A stretch of 31,186 nt of DNA from an uncultured Prevotella sp. (GTDB taxonomy: Bacteria > Bacteroidota > Bacteroidia > Bacteroidales > Bacteroidaceae). The stretch lies in NCBI GenBank assembly GCA_900551055.1, contig URUK01000029.1, positions 1-31,186 on the forward strand, in the 5' to 3' direction. Position 1 is the first letter of the stretch, and the number at the start of each line of letters is the position of its first letter. A program made the translations under genes and the position numbers. The notes beneath the pieces were generated by a model. The model worked only from the letters and a program-made list of their open reading frames with translations, was not told the origin of the DNA and did no database searches. Below, piece by piece: positions 22,609 through 29,507 of this stretch.

Positions 22609-22703
22609 AATTAAGAATTAAGAGTTAAGAATTAAGAAAAACACTCTTGCCGTTTGATTTTACAAAGGTGTTTTTCTTAATTCTTAACTCTTAATTCTTA
22701 ATT
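22609..22703. terminator. 36-bp perfect hairpin of TTAAGAAT near-repeats
   Basis: Arms 22609-22644 and 22668-22703 are perfect complements with a 23-nt loop. It lies between the convergent lipoprotein and araC-type genes and should terminate both. The first 27 or so arm bases repeat the stem at 11420-11499. Confidence 0.85.
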
Positions 22704-22714
22704 ATAAAATCGTT

Positions 22715-23617
22715 TCATCTGTTCCTGTATTCCTGCGGCGTCATGCCGGTGGAATGCTTGAAAAACTTACAGAAAAAGCTTACGTTCGGAAAGTTGAGGG
22801 CGTAGGCTATTTCGGCCACTTGCTTGCTGCTGTATTTCAGCATGACCTTTGCGTTGGTTACAACGGCGCGGTCAATCCATTCCTTTGCGGTTATCCCGCT
22901 TACCTGTTTTATGACGGAGCTTAGGTAACGTGGCGTGACACACATCTTGCTTGCATAAAAAGCCAGTTTGCGCTCGTGCTTTGCATTGCTGTTGATGAGG
23001 CTTATGAAGGTGTTGAACAGTTCCTTTCCACGCGACGTTTCGGGTTGTTCCGTATCGGTTTCGATGTTTTTCAGGTAATTGTAATAATGTATTATCGAGT
23101 AAATGAGGCCGTTCAGGGCTTCGTCGGGGAAGTGTCCTTTGTTTATCATTTTCCACGCCGTGCCGAACAGGTATCTTATTTTTGCAGCGTCTTCGGCCTG
23201 GGGATGTATTGCGAAGAAAGTCGATTTGCCGTTGCACCATGCCGGCATCGATTTCCACATTGCCGCTTTCAGCCGCTCGTCGCCCACCATCATGCCGCAC
23301 AGGTCGAAGTCTGCCGACACTTCGTTTAATTGTATAATACAGCCGGTGGATATGAATGCGAATGTTCCGATGCCGAATTCATACTCGATAAGGTTTACCG
23401 TTATTTTCGCGTTGCCTTGTAATATGAAGCCCATTCTGCAATCTTCCATAATGTAAGGCGTGTCTTTTTGCAGGATATTCTGTACGGCCTTGCTGCCTTC
23501 TGCAAGCATTGCCATGTCTTTGCCGATGAACATTGCCGGCGACTTTTCTGTCTTCACGTAATCCAATGCCGACTTCAGTTCATGGAACGAGAAGCGCTCC
23601 GGGGATTTGCTTTTCAT
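22715..23617 (-). CDS. AraC-family transcriptional regulator
   Basis: A 300-residue regulator. Residues 1-190 form a cupin-like sensing domain with no obvious ligand signature. The C-terminal 100 residues hold the two AraC helix-turn-helix units: ITAKEWIDRAVVTNAKVML, SKQVAEIAYALNFPNVSFFCKFFKHSTGMTPQEYRNR is split across helix 2 and the family closing motif. It is divergent from the tolC-hlyD-ABC export operon and almost certainly controls it. A 14-bp direct repeat in the shared promoter region (23648-23661 and 23712-23725) is a good operator candidate. The inducer is unknown, perhaps the exported compound. Confidence 0.92.
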   Translation of the reverse strand: MKSKSPERFSFHELKSALDYVKTEKSPAMFIGKDMAMLAEGSKAVQNILQKDTPYIMEDCRMGFILQGNAKITVNLIEYEFGIGTFAFISTGCIIQLNEVSADFDLCGMMVGDERLKAAMWKSMPAWCNGKSTFFAIHPQAEDAAKIRYLFGTAWKMINKGHFPDEALNGLIYSIIHYYNYLKNIETDTEQPETSRGKELFNTFISLINSNAKHERKLAFYASKMCVTPRYLSSVIKQVSGITAKEWIDRAVVTNAKVMLKYSSKQVAEIAYALNFPNVSFFCKFFKHSTGMTPQEYRNR

Positions 23618-23643
23618 GCCTTTATTTATTTGAACGTATTGTA

Positions 23644-23674
23644 CAAAAGTACAAAAAGAACTTGTTTTGACAAC
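23644..23674 (-). promoter_or_regulatory. Promoter of the araC-type gene
   Basis: On the minus strand GTTG (23671-23674, one mismatch to TTTG), 19 bp, TACTTTTG (23644-23651). The predicted leader is about 22 nt. The first candidate operator overlaps the spacer. Confidence 0.65.
23648..23661. promoter_or_regulatory. Candidate AraC operator, site 1
   Basis: AGTACAAAAAGAAC, repeated exactly 64 bp to the right. It overlaps the -7 element and spacer of the regulator's own promoter, a position suited to autorepression. Confidence 0.5.
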
Positions 23675-23711
23675 GTTTTATTGCCTTAAATGTGCTGTTT
23701 GGAGCTAAGAT

Positions 23712-23725
23712 AGTACAAAAAGAAC
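23712..23725. promoter_or_regulatory. Candidate AraC operator, site 2
   Basis: A second exact copy of AGTACAAAAAGAAC. It lies about 45 bp upstream of the export operon's -7 element, a usual position for an AraC-type activator. Confidence 0.5.
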
Positions 23726-23769
23726 ATCATGCCGTAATATATGATAACGCCTTTACGTATCGATGTAGT

Positions 23770-23777
23770 TATCTTTG
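23770..23777 (+). promoter_or_regulatory. -7 element of the export operon
   Basis: TATCTTTG matches TAnnTTTG. There is no TTTG 19-21 bp upstream (that stretch reads AACGC), which suggests the promoter needs an activator. The predicted leader to the ATG at 23807 is about 25 nt. Confidence 0.6.
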
Positions 23778-23806
23778 CACACAGAAACAATGAAAAACGA
23801 AAATAT

Positions 23807-25060
23807 ATGAAACATCATCTTATTTGCATGTTGGCGGTTTTCTGTCCGGCGGTGTGTGCCGCGCAGGTCACGCTTGAGCAGTGCAAGGCGTGGGCGGCCG
23901 ACAACTATCCTGTCATACGGCAGTACGCCTTGGTGGAGCAGAGCAGCCGATTTACAGTGGATAATGCCATGAAGGCATGGCTGCCGCAGGTCAGTGTGAA
24001 CGGTGCGGTGTCTTATCAGAGCGACGTTACGAGTCTCCCGATAGAATTGCCCGGCATCGACATACCTGAAATTGGCAAGGACCAGTATGATGTGAACATA
24101 ACGTTGAGCCAGCAGTTGTACGATGGCGGTGCTGCGGCTTCGGCCAAACGGCTTGCCGAGGCGCAGGGCGACGTAGAGCACGGGAGGGTAAGCGTGGCGA
24201 TGTATGATGTCAACCAGCGCGTAGACCAGTTGTTTTTCGGCGTTTTGGTGCTTGACGAACAAATCCGCCAGGTGCGCGTCTTGCAGGACGACTTGTCGCT
24301 TTCGCTGTCGTCGGTTGAGGCCATGATGAAAGGCGGCGTTGCCAATCAGGCCGACGTTGACGCTGTGAAGGTGGAGCAGGTGAAGGCGCGGCAGAAGGAA
24401 ACCTGTCTGCTGACGCAGCGCAAGACGTACATGAAGATGCTCTCGACGTTCACCGGCAAGGACATGGGAGAGAACGACTCGCTGGCACGGCCGCCAATGC
24501 CGACACTGCTGCCAACTGACAACCGCCGCCCGGAACTTGAGCTTTACGCCGCGCAGAACAGCCTGATTGACACCAAGCTGAAAGCTCTCAACACCGATTT
24601 GCGGCCCCATGTCGGCGTGTATGCACGCGGCGGATACGGCAATCCGGGGCTGAACATGCTGAAAGACGATTTCGACGCGTATTATAAAGTCGGCCTTACG
24701 CTGTCGTGGAACTTCGGTTCGTTGTACACCCGGGCTAACGACAAGAAGAAACTTGAGGCCGAGCGGCAGACCGTGCAGTCAGAACGTGACGCATTCTTGT
24801 TCAACACGCGCCTTCAGACCGAGCTTCAGAGCGGGGCGATAGCAAGCTTGCGTGAGCAGATAAAGCAGGACGACGAGATAATAACCCTGCGTCAGCGCAT
24901 ACGCGAAAAGGCAGGGCAAAGGGTGGCAAACGGCACGGAGACAGTGAACGAGATGCTGCGCGACATCAACGCCGTAAGCGATGCGCAGCTTGCCAAGCGG
25001 CTGCACGAAATCCAACTGTTGCAGGAAATATACAAGGTTAAACATCTTAATAATATCTGA
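23807..25060 (+). CDS. TolC-family outer-membrane efflux protein
   Basis: A 417-residue outer-membrane factor. A signal peptide (MKHHLICMLAVFCPAVCAAQ) is followed by TLEQCKAWAADNYPVIRQ, the usual opening helix of TolC proteins. Long amphipathic helices and two strand regions (WLPQVSVNGAVSYQS; LRPHVGVYARGGYGNPGL) follow the duplicated TolC pattern. It forms the trimeric outer-membrane channel of the exporter encoded downstream. The start at 23807 is chosen because it gives the signal peptide and lies 25 nt past the expected transcript start. The stop is 3 bp before the adaptor gene. Confidence 0.93.
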   Translation: MKHHLICMLAVFCPAVCAAQVTLEQCKAWAADNYPVIRQYALVEQSSRFTVDNAMKAWLPQVSVNGAVSYQSDVTSLPIELPGIDIPEIGKDQYDVNITLSQQLYDGGAAASAKRLAEAQGDVEHGRVSVAMYDVNQRVDQLFFGVLVLDEQIRQVRVLQDDLSLSLSSVEAMMKGGVANQADVDAVKVEQVKARQKETCLLTQRKTYMKMLSTFTGKDMGENDSLARPPMPTLLPTDNRRPELELYAAQNSLIDTKLKALNTDLRPHVGVYARGGYGNPGLNMLKDDFDAYYKVGLTLSWNFGSLYTRANDKKKLEAERQTVQSERDAFLFNTRLQTELQSGAIASLREQIKQDDEIITLRQRIREKAGQRVANGTETVNEMLRDINAVSDAQLAKRLHEIQLLQEIYKVKHLNNI

Positions 25061-25063
25061 AAG

Positions 25064-25954
25064 ATGAAAAAATTGATTGTTTTGATGGCTGTCATTGCTT
25101 TCGCTGCCTGTTCGGGTGGCGGTGACGAGCATGACGCTATTGGCATGTTCGAGGCTACTGAAGTTATTGTTTCAGCCGAACAGACGGGCAAGTTGCTGTA
25201 TTTTGACGTCGATGAGGGCGACGTTCTCGCCAAGGGACAGCAGGTAGGGCTTGTTGATACGGTGCAACTCCAGCTGCGCGCGATGCAGCTCGGCGCAACG
25301 AAAGAGGCATACGCGAGCCAGCGCCCCGACATAGAGAAGCAGATAGCGGCGACGAAACAGCAACTGGCGAAGGCCGAGTTGGAGGTGGAACGGTATTCCG
25401 CCTTGGTGCGCGACAACGCCGCCAACCGCAAGCAGCTTGACGATGCGGAGAGCAGCGTGCGCGTGTTGCGCCGCCAGTTGGACGCGCAACTGTCGCAGCT
25501 TAACAACACCACGGGCAGCCTGAACCGCCAGATGGACGCCGCCGAGATACAGAGGCGTCAGGTAATCGACAACTTGGAGAAGTGCCGGGTGAAGTCGCCA
25601 ATCGGCGGAACGGTGCTCGACAAGTATGCCGAGGCTGGCGAGTACGCCACTCCGGGCAAACCGTTGTTCAAGATAGCTGACGTTGCCGACATGAAGTTAA
25701 GGGCGTATGTCGATGCGCCGCAGCTCACTTCGCTTAAAGTGGGACAGCCGGTAAAGGTGTATGCCGACTTCGGCGAGGACGGCAACCGCGAGTATAAGGG
25801 CGTTATCGAGTGGATTTCGGACAAGGCGGAGTTCACCCCGAAGACGATACAGACACGCGACGAACGCGCCAACTTGGTGTATGCGGTGAAGATAGCGGTG
25901 AAGAACACCGACGGACTGATAAAAATCGGAATGTACGGCGAAGTGGATTTTTAA
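25064..25954 (+). CDS. HlyD-family periplasmic adaptor, lipoprotein
   Basis: A 296-residue membrane-fusion protein that bridges the inner-membrane ABC transporter and the TolC channel. The signal MKKLIVLMAVIAFAAC ends in a lipobox (Cys16), so it is lipid-anchored instead of having a membrane helix. The first half-lipoyl strand (IVSAEQTGKLLYFDVDEGDVLAKGQ is the region 34-58), a coiled-coil hairpin rich in Gln/Ala (about 75-170), the second half-lipoyl motif (SPIGGTVLDKYAEAGEYATPG) and a beta-barrel follow in order. The arrangement matches YbhG/YhiI adaptors. Confidence 0.92.
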   Translation: MKKLIVLMAVIAFAACSGGGDEHDAIGMFEATEVIVSAEQTGKLLYFDVDEGDVLAKGQQVGLVDTVQLQLRAMQLGATKEAYASQRPDIEKQIAATKQQLAKAELEVERYSALVRDNAANRKQLDDAESSVRVLRRQLDAQLSQLNNTTGSLNRQMDAAEIQRRQVIDNLEKCRVKSPIGGTVLDKYAEAGEYATPGKPLFKIADVADMKLRAYVDAPQLTSLKVGQPVKVYADFGEDGNREYKGVIEWISDKAEFTPKTIQTRDERANLVYAVKIAVKNTDGLIKIGMYGEVDF

Positions 25955-25989
25955 GTTAGGAGTAGAGGAGTAAAGTAGTAGAGGAGTAA

Positions 25990-26121
25990 GTCTCACTTTC
26001 TCACCTCCTCACTTTCTCACCTTTAAATCCATGTTCTCACCTTCTCACCTCCTAACTTTCTCACCTTCAAATCCATGCTCTCACTTTCTCACCTTCTCAC
26101 TTTCTCACCTTTAAAACTATG
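25990..26121 (+). repeat. 44-bp unit in three tandem copies ending at a start codon
   Basis: Units 25990-26033, 26034-26077 and 26078-26121 are each 44 bp and each end in ATG. They are rich in CTCACCTT and CTCACTTT steps with an inner period near 11 bp. The last ATG (26119) starts the ABC gene; the first two are decoys. The first opens a 27-codon upstream frame that stops 4 bp before 26119. Purine-rich sequence just upstream (GTTAGGAG near 25956) can pair with CTCCTAAC in unit 2. Confidence 0.9.
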
Positions 26122-27021
26122 GTTTCAGTTGACGATTTGCGAAAGAATTACGGACGGACGACGGCTTTGGACGGTATTTCGCTCAATGTCCGTGAGGGCG
26201 AGATATACGGCATCATAGGCCCTGACGGCGCAGGCAAGACGTCACTCTTCCGCATATTGGCTACGCTTCTGTTGCCCGACGGCGGAAGGGCCACGGTCGA
26301 TAGCCTTGACGTCGTTAAGGACTATCGGGAGCTGCGGCGGCGCATAGGCTACATGCCAGGCAGGTTTTCGCTGTATCAAGACCTGTCGGTGGAGGAGAAC
26401 TTGCAGTTTTTCGCCTCGGTGTTCAACACCACGATAGAGCGGAATTACGCTCTTATAAGGGACATTTACAGCCAGCTTGAGCCGTTTAAGGCGCGCAGGG
26501 CAGGTAAGCTGTCGGGCGGAATGAAACAGAAGCTGGCGCTTTGCTGCGCCCTGATACATGCTCCGCGCGTGCTGTTGCTCGACGAACCGACAACAGGCAT
26601 CGACCCGGTGTCGCGCAAGGAGCTGTGGACTATGCTGCGGAAGTTGAGGCAGGACTACGGCATAACCATCGTGGTGTCAACTCCTTACATGGACGAAGCG
26701 TCGCAGTGCGACCGCATTTCGCTGATGCAGGGCGGACGGTTGTTGCAGACCGACACTCCCGATGGGATATGTGCGGCGTACACCGGCCGTCTGTTCGCGG
26801 TGAAGAGTGCCGACATACACCGTCTGCTTGACGACCTGAAGAAATGTGCCGGTGTGAAGACCGCGTTCGCATTTGGCGACAGCTTCCATGTAACGCTGGA
26901 CGATGATGTGGCTTCATGCACGCTGTGGGATTACCTGAACGGCCTCGGTCACACAGACGTTGAAGTGAAAAAGATACAGCCTTCGGTCGAGGATTGCTTC
27001 ATGTCGCTGATGAAGTTGTGA
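26119..27021 (+). CDS. ABC transporter ATP-binding protein 1 (YbhF N-half-like)
   Basis: A 300-residue ATPase. Walker A is GPDGAGKTS (34-42, Asp in place of the usual Asn), the signature LSGGMKQ is canonical and Walker B is VLLLDEP with catalytic Glu. The H-loop His is replaced by Pro (VVSTPYMDEA). The C-terminal 75 residues carry an extra domain. It pairs with the second ATPase at 27510, whose signature is degenerate but whose H-loop is intact. The start codon is the last of three tandem 44-bp repeats. Together with the adaptor and channel it powers efflux, substrate unknown. Confidence 0.93.
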   Translation: MVSVDDLRKNYGRTTALDGISLNVREGEIYGIIGPDGAGKTSLFRILATLLLPDGGRATVDSLDVVKDYRELRRRIGYMPGRFSLYQDLSVEENLQFFASVFNTTIERNYALIRDIYSQLEPFKARRAGKLSGGMKQKLALCCALIHAPRVLLLDEPTTGIDPVSRKELWTMLRKLRQDYGITIVVSTPYMDEASQCDRISLMQGGRLLQTDTPDGICAAYTGRLFAVKSADIHRLLDDLKKCAGVKTAFAFGDSFHVTLDDDVASCTLWDYLNGLGHTDVEVKKIQPSVEDCFMSLMKL

Positions 27022-27097
27022 GCAGTGGACGTACCTGTACATGTTGATGTGTAGCCTAACCGTAAACGGTTGACGGTCAATGTGTTATAAACGGTGC

Positions 27098-27163
27098 TGC
27101 AAAAGACGGCTTTTCGCCGTGCAAAAGGTACTCTTTCGTGCTGTAAAAGGTGGCTTTTTGCGG
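27098..27163. repeat. 22-bp periodic array, copy 3 (three units)
   Basis: Units start at 27098, 27120 and 27142, followed by a partial fourth (27164, GAAAGGTGCTC). They begin TGCAAAAGACGG, TGCAAAAGGTAC and TGTAAAAGGTGG and carry CTTTT in the second half. It lies inside the export operon between the two ATPase genes and leads, after 66 bp, to a 138-bp palindrome. Confidence 0.8.
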
Positions 27164-27229
27164 CCTGAAAGGTGCTCATTTATAGTTAGGGAATATGAAT
27201 TATAGAAACATATAAATATAATGTTCAAA

Positions 27230-27367
27230 CAAGTGAGGCGCTCGGTAACCGTCATTCCGCGCTCCGACGCGGAATCCAGAAAGCATCAAAAGTGTCAAAT
27301 AATATTGATTGTAAACAATGGATTCCGCGTCGGAGCGCGGAATGACGGTTACCGAGTACTTCACTTG
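27230..27367. repeat. 138-bp GTCATTCC palindrome, copy A
   Basis: Arms 27230-27278 and 27319-27367 (49 bp each) pair perfectly over the inner 38 bp and again over the outer CAAGTGA, around a 40-nt A/T-rich loop. Each arm also holds a small internal palindrome (ATTCCGCG, six bases, CGCGGAAT). It lies in the export operon and would put a very stable stem in its mRNA. A TAATTTTG -7-like element begins 5 bp beyond its right edge (27372-27379). Confidence 0.9.
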
Positions 27368-27473
27368 AGATTAATTTTGTACGATTGTAATAATCATATC
27401 CTAATAAATCCGGTTTGTGGACGGCCTTTGCCCGAAAGCCTTTCGTAAACTTGGAAAATTGATGTGGATATTC

Positions 27474-27492
27474 TGCCGGTAACTTACCGGCA
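27474..27492. promoter_or_regulatory. Perfect 19-bp palindrome before ATPase gene 2
   Basis: TGCCGGTAA and TTACCGGCA flank a central C. It ends 17 bp before the ATG. It may be an operator or a small RNA hairpin. A second short palindrome (CGAAAG, C, CTTTCG) lies at 27433-27445. Confidence 0.4.
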
Positions 27493-27509
27493 AAAGATAT
27501 GTAAGAACT

Positions 27510-28250
27510 ATGGATGCGGAAAATGTGATTACGGCGGAAAAACTGACTAAGCAGTTCGGTGCGTTCGTTGCCGTTGACCATATAACGTTCAGCGTGCGGC
27601 GCGGCGAGATATTCGGCTTTCTCGGTGCGAACGGTGCCGGAAAGACTACGGCCATGCGCATGCTGGCAGGTCTTAGCCGTCCGACTGACGGCAGTGCGGT
27701 GGTGGCCGGCTTCGATGTAGGCACACAGCCGGAGCAGGTGAAGCGGCACATCGGCTACATGAGCCAGAAGTTTTCGCTTTACGACGACCTGACCGTGGCC
27801 GAGAACATGCGCCTTTTCGGCGGAATATACGGCATGCGGCGCAGCCTGATAAACGGCAGGATTGACGGCATGTTGGGCGAACTCGGTTTGCAGGACGAGC
27901 GCAAAAGTCTTGTAGGCTCACTGCCCTTGGGGTGGAAACAGAAGCTGGCTTTCGCCGTGGCGACGATACACGAGCCTGAAATCGTGTTCCTCGACGAGCC
28001 TACCGGAGGCGTTGACCCCGTTACGCGGCGCACGTTCTGGGAGCAGATTTACCGCGCCGCCGACCGTGGCACGACGGTTTTCGTCACCACTCACTACATG
28101 GACGAGGCAGAGTATTGCGACCGCGTGTCAATCATGGTTGACGGACGCATCGCCGCGCTTGGCACTCCGCACGGACTGAAGGGCGACTTTGACGCAACTG
28201 ACTTGTACGGCGTTTTCTACAGTCTCGCACGCAAAGCTGAAAGGAGGTGA
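27510..28250 (+). CDS. ABC transporter ATP-binding protein 2 (YbhF C-half-like)
   Basis: A 246-residue ATPase. Walker A is GANGAGKTT, Walker B is IVFLDEP with Glu, and the H-loop His is present (VTTHYMDEAEYCDR). The signature motif is degenerate (LPLGWKQ in place of LSGGQ). It therefore supplies an intact Walker half to one ATP site and a poor signature to the other, complementing ATPase 1. In E. coli YbhF the two halves are fused; here they are separate genes. It is separated from ATPase 1 by 488 bp of repeats, and its stop overlaps the strong ribosome site of the permease that follows. Confidence 0.93.
   Translation: MDAENVITAEKLTKQFGAFVAVDHITFSVRRGEIFGFLGANGAGKTTAMRMLAGLSRPTDGSAVVAGFDVGTQPEQVKRHIGYMSQKFSLYDDLTVAENMRLFGGIYGMRRSLINGRIDGMLGELGLQDERKSLVGSLPLGWKQKLAFAVATIHEPEIVFLDEPTGGVDPVTRRTFWEQIYRAADRGTTVFVTTHYMDEAEYCDRVSIMVDGRIAALGTPHGLKGDFDATDLYGVFYSLARKAERR
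28239..28250 (+). promoter_or_regulatory. Strong Shine-Dalgarno site of permease 1
   Basis: GAAAGGAGGTGA lies 3 bp before the ATG at 28254 and includes the stop codon of the previous gene. It is nearly a full match to the 16S rRNA 3' end, uncommon in Bacteroidota. Confidence 0.8.
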
Positions 28251-28253
28251 TAC

Positions 28254-29360
28254 ATGGCACAGTTTGTTTCGTTCATCCGTAAGGAGTTTCTGCATATCTT
28301 CCGCGACAGGCGCAGTATGCTGATATTGCTCGGAATGCCCGTTGTGCTGCTTCTGTTGTTCGGCTATGCGGTTACGACAGAGGTGCGTAACGTGCGCGTG
28401 GCGGTGCTCGACCACTCGCGCGACGAGGTGACTACGAGGGCATACGACCGCATTTCGTCAAACGAATATATGTCGCTCGCAATGGTTACGGCCGACCGCC
28501 GCGATGTTGACGCGGCCTTCAGGCAGTGGCGGATAGACGTTGCGGTAGTGTTCGGGAGCGGCTTTGCAAGCGACATAAGGCATTTCGGCACGGCCCAGGT
28601 GCAGGTGCTCGTCGACGGAACGGAGCCAAACCAGGCCGCCATGCGGTTGCAATATGTAGGCCAGGTGCTGTCGGCCATGCGTAATGACATTGTGAAAGGA
28701 GGCGTGGCCGATGCCGGTTTCAACATCGTTCCGGTTACGCGGATGCTTTATAACCCACAGCAAAAGAGCGAATACAACTTTGTTCCGGGCGTGATAGGCA
28801 TGCTTCTTATGCTTGTGTGCGTGCTGATGACCAGCGTGTCGATAGTCCGCGAGAAGGAGACTGGCACGATGGAGGTGCTTCTCGCGTCGCCTCTTTCCCC
28901 TGCACGCATCATCATGTCAAAGCTCGTTCCTTATTTCGTAATCTCCGTGTTCAACGTTGCCACGGTGCTTCTGCTCGCTCGCTATGTAATCGGAGTGCCC
29001 ATGGCAGGCAGCCTGTGGTGCTTCCTCGGCGTCACGTTGCTTTACACCCTCGTGTCGTTAACGCTCGGACTGTTCGTCTCAAACCTTGTCCGCACGCAGG
29101 TGGCGGCAATGGTTGTGTCGATGTTGTTCATCATTCCAACGATATACCTGTCAGGTCTGGCGTTCCCATTGGAGAGCATGCCGAAGGTGTTGCAGTACAT
29201 CTCGGCAATCGTTCCGGCGCGTTGGTTCATCGATGCGGCGCGTCGCCTGATGATACAGGGCGTTGAGGCGCGTTACATACTGACTGACGTGTGGGCGATG
29301 CTCGCCATGGAAGCGGTGCTGTTGGTTGTCGCGCTGAAGAAGTTTAAGGTAAGGCTTTAA
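28254..29360 (+). CDS. ABC-2 type permease 1 (YbhS/YhhJ-like)
   Basis: A 368-residue inner-membrane permease. The N-terminal amphipathic start MAQFVSFIRKEFLHIFRDRR and the first membrane segment (MLILLGMPVVLLLLFGYAV) are followed by a periplasmic domain of about 140 residues, then five more membrane segments (from FVPGVIGMLLMLVCVLM onward). The EKETGTMEVLLASPLSP loop after the second segment is the coupling motif of ABC-2 permeases. It pairs with permease 2 as a heterodimer. It begins 3 bp after the ATPase stop on a strong ribosome site. Confidence 0.93.
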   Translation: MAQFVSFIRKEFLHIFRDRRSMLILLGMPVVLLLLFGYAVTTEVRNVRVAVLDHSRDEVTTRAYDRISSNEYMSLAMVTADRRDVDAAFRQWRIDVAVVFGSGFASDIRHFGTAQVQVLVDGTEPNQAAMRLQYVGQVLSAMRNDIVKGGVADAGFNIVPVTRMLYNPQQKSEYNFVPGVIGMLLMLVCVLMTSVSIVREKETGTMEVLLASPLSPARIIMSKLVPYFVISVFNVATVLLLARYVIGVPMAGSLWCFLGVTLLYTLVSLTLGLFVSNLVRTQVAAMVVSMLFIIPTIYLSGLAFPLESMPKVLQYISAIVPARWFIDAARRLMIQGVEARYILTDVWAMLAMEAVLLVVALKKFKVRL

Positions 29361-29507
29361 CACCCACCCCGGCCATCCCGAAGGGAGAGGACTTGATATG
29401 TTTCATTACGGACGTGATTAAATGGATAATGTCAATGAGCAAGTTGAATTTGAAGATATTTTCAAAAGGTAACCAGACTCCCTCCCCACTGGAGGGTTGG
29501 GGTGGGG
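29361..29507. repeat. CCCACCCC/GGGGTGGG palindrome, copy 2, entering permease 2
   Basis: The left arm begins right after the permease 1 stop (CACCCACCCCGGCCATCCCG) and the right arm (CTCCCTCCCCACTGGAGG, then GTTGGGGTGGGG) lies within the reading frame of permease 2. It is a relative of 20455-20582 with a different centre. Confidence 0.8.

Noticed and set aside
23753..24610. Minus-strand frame of 285 codons
   Set aside because: Antisense to the TolC-like gene, Leu/Arg/His-rich without motifs.
27230..27367. Long palindrome as ends of an insertion sequence
   Set aside because: No transposase lies between or beside the arms; the centre is only 40 nt.
29393..29428. TTG start for permease 2
   Set aside because: It lies in the left part of the repeat with no ribosome site; two ATGs follow within 14 codons.
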